64,000 nt of DNA, taken from NCBI GenBank assembly GCA_964402715.1, contig CAYODJ010000005.1, forward strand, positions 1 through 64,000, read 5' to 3'. Within the stretch, counting starts at the first letter, position 1, and each line of letters begins with the position of its first letter. The stretch comes from CALXOD01 sp964402715. GTDB lineage: Bacteria > Verrucomicrobiota > Lentisphaeria > Victivallales > Victivallaceae. Of this stretch, positions 57,132-64,000 are shown in pieces. The translations under genes and the position numbers were made by a program. The notes below the pieces were generated by a model. It did not search any database. It was not told the DNA's origin and worked only from the letters and a program-made list of their open reading frames with translations.

Positions 57132-58202
57132 ATGAACCGAATTCTGAACGTGGGCATCATCGGCTTGGGACACTTGCATCCATTCACCTACATGCCGCAC
57201 TTCAAGAGCTGCAAGCTGACCAATGTGGTCGCCGCCATGGATCCGAACGTGGCTCTGAGGGAGACTTTCTCCAATCAGTTCGGAGTGAAGACCTACGCCG
57301 ACTATGAATCAATGCTGGACAGCGAGAAGCTGGATCTGGTCTACATCTTTCTGCCGCACTGCGACTGCGCCAACGCGGGAATCGCCTGCGCGGAGCGCGG
57401 AATTCACGTGGTGATAGAGAAGCCGGTCGCGCATACGTCCGCCGCCGCCGCCGCAGTGGCGTCGGCCTGCGCCAGAAACAACGTGCTGTTTTCCACGCCG
57501 TACCTCTGGCGTTACCACCCGGTCACGCGGAGGATGAAGGAGGTCATCGAAGCAGGGCTGCTCGGCCGGATTGTCGGCTGCGAGGGGCGATGCGCGGCCG
57601 GAGGACTGCACCGCTACATCGCGGGACACAGCGAGTGGATGCTGGATCCGGCCAAATCCGGCGGGGGGCCGATGTACAACCTAGGAGTGCATTGGATTGA
57701 CCTGTATCGCTGGCTGCTCGGTTCCGAGGTGCGCGAGGTCATAGGGAAAAATGTGCGGGTCAATCAGACTTACAAGATCGAGGACAATTCGTTTGCCATA
57801 GCCACGTTTGAAAGCGGGGCGACACTGGCGCTTGACATCAGTTACACCGTTCCGGACAGCTACCCGTTCGGGCGGGATCTGTATCTCGGAATCCGCGGCA
57901 CGGAAGGCTGCATCAACTTCGCGCCGTCTTTTGAAGGCACCAGGCAGACGATGATGATATGCAGCAATCACCCGAAGTTCGGCGGAGCTCCGCGTCAGAT
58001 TATAGAGTTTGAGCTTGATTCCGTTCCGGGGTACTGCGGGTCGCTGGGTCTGGAGTACGTGAATGAAATCGCGCTCCAGATCTGCGAGGGCAATTACAAA
58101 CCGTTCATCGGGGGAGTCGATGCGGTCAAGGTCCTGGAGGTGGTCGAAGCCATCTATCAGGCTGCCGCGGACAACAGGGCGGTTCAGGTGCGTTATCGGT
58201 AA
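57132..58202 (+). CDS. Gfo/Idh/MocA family oxidoreductase (second of three)
   Basis: 356 aa, NAD(P)-dependent. The nucleotide loop is VGIIGLGHLHPFTYMP (7-22), in which the usual GxGxxG reads GLGHLH. IEKPVAHT carries the conserved EKP lysine (about 99). The substrate domain has WRYHPVTRRMKEVIEAGLLGRIV and GGGPMYNLGVHWIDLYRWL with the expected Asp and His. GGGGGAG lies about 9 nt before ATG 57132. It differs clearly from the first copy, so it probably acts on another position or intermediate and is not a recent duplicate. Confidence 0.93.
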   Translation: MNRILNVGIIGLGHLHPFTYMPHFKSCKLTNVVAAMDPNVALRETFSNQFGVKTYADYESMLDSEKLDLVYIFLPHCDCANAGIACAERGIHVVIEKPVAHTSAAAAAVASACARNNVLFSTPYLWRYHPVTRRMKEVIEAGLLGRIVGCEGRCAAGGLHRYIAGHSEWMLDPAKSGGGPMYNLGVHWIDLYRWLLGSEVREVIGKNVRVNQTYKIEDNSFAIATFESGATLALDISYTVPDSYPFGRDLYLGIRGTEGCINFAPSFEGTRQTMMICSNHPKFGGAPRQIIEFELDSVPGYCGSLGLEYVNEIALQICEGNYKPFIGGVDAVKVLEVVEAIYQAAADNRAVQVRYR

Positions 58203-58244
58203 ATCGAAGACAGAACAGCAAAACGACGGCGAGGATCTGAAAGA

Positions 58245-59249
58245 ATGGCTAATTTCAAGGCGGTTGTCACCGACTACATCGAGAAGGATTTGAAGTACGA
58301 GGCGGACAGGCTTGCGTCGCTGGGAATCCGGTTTGAGGCGCATCAGCTTAAATTTCGTCCCGAGGACGAGGTGTACGAGGCGATAAAGGATGCGGACGTG
58401 GTGGTCGTCAACATGGTGAAGATGCGGGAGTCTCTCATCAGGCGGCTTGAGCGCTGCAAGCTGATCATCCGGCACGGGATCGGCTATGACAATGTGGACG
58501 TGGACGCGTGCACCCGCCACGGCATCCAGTTCGCCTACCAGCCGGACTATTGCAAGGAGGACGTGGCAGAACACGCCATCGCTCTGATTTTCGCATGCGC
58601 CCGCCGCCTTTTCCGCGCCCGGCGGACTCTGGAGGAGTCGAGCGCCGCAGGACAGTGGAACTTCGACGATTTGTTTCCGGTGTACCGTCTGGACGGCAAG
58701 ACGCTCGGCATTCTCGGGTGCGGCCGCATCGGCAGCAGGGTGTTCCGCAAGCTGAGGACTTTCGGATTCCGAATCATCGCCTGCGATCCGTATCTCCCTG
58801 CGGAGCGCAAGACGGAGCTGGAGGAGCAGGGGCTGCGGTTTGTGGACAAGGAGACTCTGTTCAGGATTTCCGATTTTGTCACCGTGCACACGCCGCTGAA
58901 CGACGAGACAAGGAAAATCGTCGACGCGGCCGCCATCGCGCTGATGAAGCCGACCGCATATCTGGTGAACACCTCGCGCGGTCCGATGGTGGATATTCCC
59001 GCGCTGGCGGCCGCCCTGCGCGATGGGAAAATCGCCGGCGCCGGCATCGACGTGTTTGACGTCGAGCCGCCGCCGCCGGAATACGAGCTGTTTCCGTTGA
59101 AAAACGCGATTCTGTCTCCCCACATGGGATGGGCCAGCGAGGAGGCGGGATGGGAGATTCGCGAAAGCATTCTCGCCGACATCATCGCCGCGTCCAACGG
59201 CCGGCCGGCGCGTTGCGTCGTGAATTCAATCAGGGAGCTGAAGAAATAA
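58245..59249 (+). CDS. D-isomer 2-hydroxyacid dehydrogenase
   Basis: 334 aa. NAD-dependent interconversion of a 2-keto acid and a D-2-hydroxyacid. The Rossmann loop is LGILGCGRIGSRVF (about 152-165). The catalytic residues are Arg in NTSRGPMVD, Glu in DVFDVEPP and His in LSPHMGWAS. The N-terminal substrate domain has RHGIGYDNVDVDACTRHGI. It resembles phosphoglycerate dehydrogenase/CtBP-type members but lacks an ACT domain, so serine biosynthesis is not implied. It sits 42 nt after the second oxidoreductase. In this context it could reduce or oxidise a sugar-derived keto acid. Confidence 0.92.
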   Translation: MANFKAVVTDYIEKDLKYEADRLASLGIRFEAHQLKFRPEDEVYEAIKDADVVVVNMVKMRESLIRRLERCKLIIRHGIGYDNVDVDACTRHGIQFAYQPDYCKEDVAEHAIALIFACARRLFRARRTLEESSAAGQWNFDDLFPVYRLDGKTLGILGCGRIGSRVFRKLRTFGFRIIACDPYLPAERKTELEEQGLRFVDKETLFRISDFVTVHTPLNDETRKIVDAAAIALMKPTAYLVNTSRGPMVDIPALAAALRDGKIAGAGIDVFDVEPPPPEYELFPLKNAILSPHMGWASEEAGWEIRESILADIIAASNGRPARCVVNSIRELKK

Positions 59250-59336
59250 CGGCCGGCCATGGTTTCCGAGCCCGGTGAAGCGCATCGGTTCCGGTTGCGC
59301 ACGGCCACAAAAACAAACAATGTACGGGAGACTACA

Positions 59337-60656
59337 ATGAAGCACAGTTGCGTGAAAACCGCCATTCCGGGTTCTAACAGCGCGGCGTTGATCAGGGAAT
59401 GGCATAAGTACGAGTACGACGCCTGCGGATACCAGGCGTCCGTGGTATGGGATCGCGGCGAGGACTGCATCGTCACCGACGTCGACGGCAACAAGTTCAT
59501 CGACTGGACCAGCGGCGTCCTGGTGACGAACGTCGGTCACTGCCATCCCAGAATGGTCAAGGCCATGCAGGATGCGGTCGCCAAGCTGATCAACAGCTAC
59601 GAGTGTCCGACGCGTTACCGCATCGACGCGGCCAAGGCTCTGATGGAGGTCGCTCCGAGGCACATGGGAAAATGTTTCTTCTTCTCCACCGGCGCGGAGG
59701 CCACCGAGGTCGCGATGCGCATCATGAAGCGCCGCACGGGGAAGTTTGAAATTCTCGGCTTCGAAACCGGTTTCCATGGCAAAACCGCCCTGGCCGCCGC
59801 CGCCGGAGGACTTGCGGGACCGAAGAAAGGATTCGGACCGACCGTGCCCGGCGTGATTCGCGCCATCTATCCGTCCGCGTATCGGGACGAGCTCGGATTC
59901 TGCAGCGACGGTCCGGAGTTCAGGAAGTATTTCAACTACCTTGACGGTGTGATCGCGGCGAATTCCGTCGGAAGTCTGGCGGGTCTGATTGTCGAGCCGT
60001 ATCAGGGATCCGGAGGGTTCAATTTCCCGCCCAAGGGGTGGCTGAAGGCGCTGGAGAAGTGGGCGCGCGCCAGGGGAATCCTGTTCACCCTGGACGAGGT
60101 GCAGGCCGGCTACGGCCGCACCGGCACGATGTTCGCCTGCGAACACGAAGGCCTGACGCCGGACATCATCACTCTCGGCAAGGGCATCGGCTGCGGGGCG
60201 TCGGTGTCCGCAGTGGTGGGCACGGAGGACGTGTTCCACGCGTTCGGCAGAGGCGAGATGTCCTCAACTCTCGGCGGTAACCCCGTGGCGACTTCGGTGA
60301 TTCCGGTGATACTGGACATCATGAAAGAGCAGGGACTGGTGGAGAACTCGGCGAAGATGGGAGCGTACATGCATTCCAAGCTGGTCGAGATCATGAACCG
60401 TTGTCCCAAGGTGGGCGACGTGCGGGGCATGGGTCTGATAAACGGCGTTGAATTTGTGCAGGACAAAGCCACTAAAGAGCCGGCCACCGCCGAAATGATT
60501 CATGCGGTCATCGATCGTTGCGCGTCCAAGGGTCTGCTGGTCGGTTCGGTGGGGCGTTTTGGAAACGTGATCCGGGTGGCTCCGCCGCTGACGATCACCA
60601 AGGATCTGGTCGACGAAAGCTGCGCGATTTTTGAAGAAGTGGCCATGAGCCTTTAG
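59337..60656 (+). CDS. Class-III (omega/GABA-type) aminotransferase
   Basis: 439 aa from ATG 59337, where GGGAG lies 7 nt upstream; the frame is open further upstream but without a start site of comparable quality. PLP-dependent transfer of a terminal or side-chain amino group. Features: DVDGNKFIDWTSGVLVTNVGH, STGAEATEVAMRIMKR, GFHGKTALAA, LDEVQAGYGRTG with the PLP-contacting Asp, and the Schiff-base lysine in TLGKGIGCGA. Closest in appearance to 4-aminobutyrate or diaminobutyrate aminotransferases, but the specificity cannot be read. The next gene starts 1 nt after its stop. It suggests that the pathway substrate carries an amine. Confidence 0.93.
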   Translation: MKHSCVKTAIPGSNSAALIREWHKYEYDACGYQASVVWDRGEDCIVTDVDGNKFIDWTSGVLVTNVGHCHPRMVKAMQDAVAKLINSYECPTRYRIDAAKALMEVAPRHMGKCFFFSTGAEATEVAMRIMKRRTGKFEILGFETGFHGKTALAAAAGGLAGPKKGFGPTVPGVIRAIYPSAYRDELGFCSDGPEFRKYFNYLDGVIAANSVGSLAGLIVEPYQGSGGFNFPPKGWLKALEKWARARGILFTLDEVQAGYGRTGTMFACEHEGLTPDIITLGKGIGCGASVSAVVGTEDVFHAFGRGEMSSTLGGNPVATSVIPVILDIMKEQGLVENSAKMGAYMHSKLVEIMNRCPKVGDVRGMGLINGVEFVQDKATKEPATAEMIHAVIDRCASKGLLVGSVGRFGNVIRVAPPLTITKDLVDESCAIFEEVAMSL

Positions 60657-60657
60657 G

Positions 60658-61920
60658 ATGAACGCGATGCAGAACATGCATGAAAGAGTGAGGTCCGCCG
60701 TACAGGAACTGCTGCCGGAGACGCAGCGGTTCCTGTGCGATATCATGCGTTTTCCGTCCACTCCGGGACAGGAGCATGAGGAGATGCTGTTCCTGGAAAA
60801 AGCCTTCTCCGGACTGCCGGTTGACGTGTCGAGGGTGAATTTGTCTGACGCGATCAAGCAGGATCCGGATTACAGCGATCCGGTTCCCGGCATCCGCTAC
60901 GACGGAAGATTCAACCTGCGTGTGCGCATTCCCGGTTCGGGAGGAGGGCGCAGACTGCTCTTCAACGCGCATGCCGACGCGGTGCCTCCTTCCGAAGGAA
61001 TGACGGACGCCTGGAATCCCCGGGTGAGGGACGGCAGGATTTACGGCCGCGGCGCATGCGACGACAAAGGGCAGGTGGCGGTTTTTTATCTGATCTGCCG
61101 TGCCTTGCAGACATTGGGGATCAGGCTCGGAGGCGAGGTTGTCGGGCATCTGGTTAACGAGGAGGAGAACGGAGGGAACGGATCGCTGGCCATGGCCAGG
61201 GCGATGGCTGCGAGCGGAGAGAGAGCCGACGCCTGCATCGTTCTGGAACCCACCGACGCGAGAATACTGACGTCCATCCGCGGCGCCGTGTGGTTCCGGA
61301 TTGTCTTCAAGGGCGTCGCCGGACACAGCGGCGAGGCCGGGCAGACCAGGAGCGCCCTGCTGCTCGCGCATCGGGCGATCGATGTCCTGACGCGGTATCA
61401 CGGGGATCTGCTACGCGGTTCGCGCGGTTTTCCTCTGTTCGACAAGTATGAGAACCCGATGCCGATCACGTTCGGGAAGCTGCACGCGGGCAACTGGCCG
61501 GCGGCTGCGCCGAACAGCGCTGAGCTTGAAGGTGTGCTCGGATTCCTGCCGAACAAGCGCAGGGAGGAGATTTGCGCCGAGATGAAGGCCGCGCTCATCG
61601 CCGGAGGTCTGAACGAGCGGGACTTCGAACTGAGTTTCATGTACCGCCACGACTGCAGCGTTGTGGAACCTGATCATGAACTGCCGCAGAGGCTGCTGCG
61701 GCTGGGAGAAGCCATCGGCGTGCCGCAGACGATTGACGCATGGACGGCGTCCTGCGACGCATGGCTGTACAACAACTGGCTCGGCATTCCCACGGTGGTT
61801 TGCGGCGCAGGGTCGCTAAAGGTTGCTCATTCGTTCAACGAACATATCGACATCGCCAGTGTCGGAGCCACTGCGGAGCTGATGGTCAATTTCATTTCCG
61901 AATTCTGCGAGGCGGAATAA
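60658..61920 (+). CDS. M20 family metallo-amidohydrolase/peptidase
   Basis: 420 aa, ArgE/DapE/ACY1 fold, two-zinc hydrolase that removes an acyl group or cleaves a peptide bond. The metal ligands are in LLFNAHADAVPPSEG (His and Asp), RGACDDKGQVAVF (bridging Asp), LVNEEENGGNG (general base and metal Glu), the LEPTDAR segment, and SLKVAHSFNEHI (C-terminal His). The dimerisation lid domain follows GAVWFRIVFKGVAGHSGEAG. ATG 60658 is 1 nt from the aminotransferase stop; a second ATG at 60667 is possible. In this operon deacylation of an N-acyl intermediate before deamination is plausible. Confidence 0.92.
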   Translation: MNAMQNMHERVRSAVQELLPETQRFLCDIMRFPSTPGQEHEEMLFLEKAFSGLPVDVSRVNLSDAIKQDPDYSDPVPGIRYDGRFNLRVRIPGSGGGRRLLFNAHADAVPPSEGMTDAWNPRVRDGRIYGRGACDDKGQVAVFYLICRALQTLGIRLGGEVVGHLVNEEENGGNGSLAMARAMAASGERADACIVLEPTDARILTSIRGAVWFRIVFKGVAGHSGEAGQTRSALLLAHRAIDVLTRYHGDLLRGSRGFPLFDKYENPMPITFGKLHAGNWPAAAPNSAELEGVLGFLPNKRREEICAEMKAALIAGGLNERDFELSFMYRHDCSVVEPDHELPQRLLRLGEAIGVPQTIDAWTASCDAWLYNNWLGIPTVVCGAGSLKVAHSFNEHIDIASVGATAELMVNFISEFCEAE

Positions 61921-61937
61921 ACGAGGGAGAACAAGCT

Positions 61938-62975
61938 ATGATGAAGGCTTTGGTGAAGACGCAGCGAGGCAAGGGGTTCCTGGAGTACATGGACATGCCC
62001 GAGCCCAGACCTGGCAAGGGGGAGGTGCTGCTGGAGATCAAGGCGACCGGTATCTGCGGAACCGACCTGCACGTCCGCGACGACGGGTTCCCGTACTGGC
62101 CGCCGGTAATCCTCGGCCATGAATTCTCCGGCGAGATTGTGGAGCTCGGTTCCGACTGCAAATACTACAAGCTCGGCGAGCGCGTTGTCGGCGAACCGCA
62201 CACCAAGGCCTGCGGCGTCTGCTATCTGTGCCGCACGGGCAATCCGCAGATTTGCCCCGACAAGCGCAGTCCTGGCTGGGGCATCAACGGCAGCTTCTGC
62301 AAATATCTGGTGATGCCGGAATCCCTGCTGCACCGCATTCCGGACAATATGGACTACGACACCGCCGCGGTCCTGGAGCCTGCGGCCAACGTGGTTCATG
62401 ACGTCATCGAGAGAGGGCGCATCGAGCCGGCGGATTTCGTCGTCGTCGTCGGGCCCGGTCCGATTGGACTGCTGGCCGGCATGGCCGCCAACGCCGCAGG
62501 AGCCAGATATGTGCTGATGGCGGGCGCTCCTTCGGACGAGGCGTTGCGTTTGCCAAAAGCCCGTGAACTGGGATTCGACGGCGTCGTCGACGTGAGCAAA
62601 ACCAATCTGACGGAGCTGGTCATGGATCTGACGCACGGGATCGGGGCGGACATGGCGGTCGACTGCACCGGGGCTCCGCGCGCCATTGCCGGTCTGCCGG
62701 ATCTGGTGCGCAAGAAAGGACGCATACAGGCCATCGGTCTGACCGGCGGACGCAACGTGGATTTTCCGTGGAACACCTGTTCGTCAAAGTCGCTCGACAT
62801 TCATTTCGGGATGTCGACGAGCTATACCAGCTGGAACAAGGCGATCGCGCTGGCCGAGCGGGGTCTGATGCCGATCGGAAAGGTCATCTCTCACAGGATG
62901 CCGCTCGCCGACTGGGAGAAGGCTTTCGCCGAGCTGGATGCCCAGCGGGCTCTCAAAGTGATTCTGCATCCGTAG
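61938..62975 (+). CDS. Zinc-dependent alcohol dehydrogenase (threonine/sorbitol dehydrogenase type)
   Basis: 345 aa medium-chain dehydrogenase. ATG 61938 has GAGGGAG 8 nt upstream; ATG 61941 is also possible. The catalytic zinc ligands lie in GICGTDLHVRD (Cys) and GHEFSGEIVE (His, Glu). The structural zinc lobe is CGVCYLCRTGNPQIC (four Cys). The Rossmann motif is VVGPGPIGLLAGMAA. It likely oxidises a secondary alcohol of a polyol, sugar or amino alcohol with NAD. It is 17 nt after the M20 gene. Confidence 0.93.
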   Translation: MMKALVKTQRGKGFLEYMDMPEPRPGKGEVLLEIKATGICGTDLHVRDDGFPYWPPVILGHEFSGEIVELGSDCKYYKLGERVVGEPHTKACGVCYLCRTGNPQICPDKRSPGWGINGSFCKYLVMPESLLHRIPDNMDYDTAAVLEPAANVVHDVIERGRIEPADFVVVVGPGPIGLLAGMAANAAGARYVLMAGAPSDEALRLPKARELGFDGVVDVSKTNLTELVMDLTHGIGADMAVDCTGAPRAIAGLPDLVRKKGRIQAIGLTGGRNVDFPWNTCSSKSLDIHFGMSTSYTSWNKAIALAERGLMPIGKVISHRMPLADWEKAFAELDAQRALKVILHP

Positions 62976-63142
62976 GACTGCTGCGGGGGAGTGTCCGTCG
63001 GTGTGGCGTGTCGCGGCGGCGCCGCTCCGTGCGGCGCATCGACGCCGCTTCCCCTCCCGGAGAGAAAGAGATGACGCGCGGCATGTCGCCGGCCGGCGAT
63101 GTTCACGGCTTGACAACCAATAAACGCGGAGACAATTGACTG

Positions 63143-64000
63143 ATGAAAAAGGTGGGTTTTGGCATTTTGGGGGCGGGGATGATTTCCGGTCTTCACGCGG
63201 ACGCGTTGCGCAAATCGTCCAAGGCCGAACTGGTGGCGGTGTGCGACGTGCGCACGGATCATGCGCGGAAGTTACTGGACAAATATGCGCCGGCGGGCAG
63301 GCTTTATTCTGATTTCGGCGAGATGCTGGCCGATCCGCGCGTCGAGGTGGTCAACATCGTGACGCCGAATCATCTGCATACTCAGTTTGTATTGCAGGCG
63401 GCGGCCGCCGGCAAGCATGTGCTCTGCGAGAAGCCTCCGGCGATGTCGCTGAAGGAGACCGACCGGATGATTTCCGCATGCGGCGAGGCGGGCGTGAAGT
63501 TCGGGGTCTTCGTCCAGAGCAGGATGAGGGAGCCGATGCGCTACATCAAGGCGGCGCTGGATGCCGGACGTTTCGGCAAGGTGCTGAGGGTCGACGTCCA
63601 GATGAAATGGTTCCGCAACGCCGATTATTACAAGATGGACGCGTGGAGGTCGAACCGCCGGTGCGGCGCGGGAGTGACCATCCAGCATGCGTTTCATTAC
63701 ATCGACATTCTTCAGTATCTCATGGGTCGCGGCGCGGCGGTTTACGCCGAGATGCGCAACCTTGCCCATCCGGAGGTCGCGCTGGAGGATACGCTGGATG
63801 CGGAGATTGTCTTCGCCAACGGTGTGCGCGGTTTTATTCAGGCCAGCACCGCGTTGTGGCCGGGGAATGACGTGCGCATAGAAGTTTACGGTACCGACGG
63901 CACCGCAGTGATGTCAGGAACCGCGATGAGCGTATGGAAATTTAAGAAAGAACTGCCGGAGGACGACGCCGCGCGTCGGTCGGGTTCCGCTGCGGCGACG
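63143..64000 (+). CDS. Gfo/Idh/MocA family oxidoreductase (third), cut by the window end
   Basis: Open from ATG 63143 to the last base, 286 codons with no stop, so the C-terminus lies outside. Nucleotide loop GFGILGAGMISGLHADAL (5-22), DVRTDHARKLLDKY, TPNHLHTQFV, LCEKPPAMS with the conserved Lys, then the substrate domain with GAGVTIQHAFHYIDILQYLMG (Asp and His in place) and DVRIEVYGTDGTAVM. GGAG precedes by 11 nt. 167 nt separate it from the dehydrogenase gene, with no promoter or terminator recognised, so it probably belongs to the same operon. Confidence 0.92.
   Translation, partial: MKKVGFGILGAGMISGLHADALRKSSKAELVAVCDVRTDHARKLLDKYAPAGRLYSDFGEMLADPRVEVVNIVTPNHLHTQFVLQAAAAGKHVLCEKPPAMSLKETDRMISACGEAGVKFGVFVQSRMREPMRYIKAALDAGRFGKVLRVDVQMKWFRNADYYKMDAWRSNRRCGAGVTIQHAFHYIDILQYLMGRGAAVYAEMRNLAHPEVALEDTLDAEIVFANGVRGFIQASTALWPGNDVRIEVYGTDGTAVMSGTAMSVWKFKKELPEDDAARRSGSAAAT

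Noticed and set aside
20172..63950. Large minus- or plus-strand reading frames of 200-560 codons opposite cysS, murJ, guaA, nifJ, dapB, dinG, pnp and the 57-62 kb operon
   Set aside because: They are antisense or out-of-frame shadows in a GC-rich genome; the genes on the other frame carry family motifs, the shadows do not.
1..64000. CRISPR array, prophage, transposon, toxin-antitoxin or secretion locus
   Set aside because: No regularly spaced repeats, transposase or integrase motifs, or inverted terminal repeats were found on either strand.

Overview
The window reads as core chromosome of a GC-rich, anaerobic, diderm (Gram-negative) bacterium. The diderm evidence is lpxB, an LptF/LptG-type permease, a KdkA/WaaP-like lipopolysaccharide kinase and dsbD. 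The anaerobic evidence is a full-length single-chain pyruvate:ferredoxin oxidoreductase and the absence of any respiratory gene. The gene set (a short mraZ-led division cluster, a membrane protein with a spermidine-synthase-like core, many Gfo/Idh/MocA oxidoreductases, a tannase-family esterase) fits a PVC-type gut bacterium such as Lentisphaerota/Victivallales. That assignment is inference, because no rRNA gene or other taxonomic marker could be searched. I see no prophage, insertion sequence, CRISPR array or integron.

Layout. 1-5.4 kb: tRNA-Ser(CGA), cysS, and the opposing murJ and ribBA. 5.5-8.4 kb: a lipoprotein, nrdR, and an unknown protein with an ATP-cone-like N-terminus. 8.5-13.7 kb: rpmF-plsX-fabH (phospholipid and fatty-acid initiation), then argB-aroK-aroC. 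13.9-16.4 kb, minus strand: an atypical 6-phosphofructokinase translationally coupled to a polyprenyl synthase. 16.6-18.3 kb: a membrane protein with a degenerate spermidine-synthase-like core. 18.4-21.8 kb, minus strand: guaA, rsmD and an LPS-kinase-like gene, divergent from prmA. 23.0-27.4 kb: tRNA-Lys(TTT)-rpmB with a terminator, then nifJ with a terminator. 27.8-33.3 kb: an abbreviated dcw cluster, mraZ-rsmH-ftsL-ftsI-murC, with a candidate MraZ operator. 33.4-38.6 kb: ribH-nusB-ftsY-ribD-ribE-unknown-pdxJ, tightly packed. 38.6-43.7 kb, minus strand: LptF/G permease, anchored solute-binding protein, dapB, lpxB. 43.9-48.6 kb: DinG-type helicase, secreted thioredoxin, dsbD. 48.8-54.1 kb, minus strand: tannase-like esterase, prfA, rpmE, pnp.

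54.5-64.0 kb is the accessory part and the best candidate for an undescribed system. A PfkB-type sugar-acid kinase is divergent from a seven-gene operon that runs off the window: three Gfo/Idh/MocA oxidoreductases, a D-2-hydroxyacid dehydrogenase, a class-III aminotransferase, an M20 amidohydrolase and a zinc alcohol dehydrogenase. The two transcription units start from back-to-back near-consensus promoters. The gene content suggests stepwise oxidation, deamination and deacylation of an N-substituted amino sugar, aminocyclitol or amino-uronate, but the substrate is not known.

Sixteen promoter-like elements were found by eye. Most have a TTGNNN box, a 16-18 bp spacer and a -10 box close to TATATT rather than TATAAT. 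All functional statements come from reading motifs, gene order and spacing; no database search was run.
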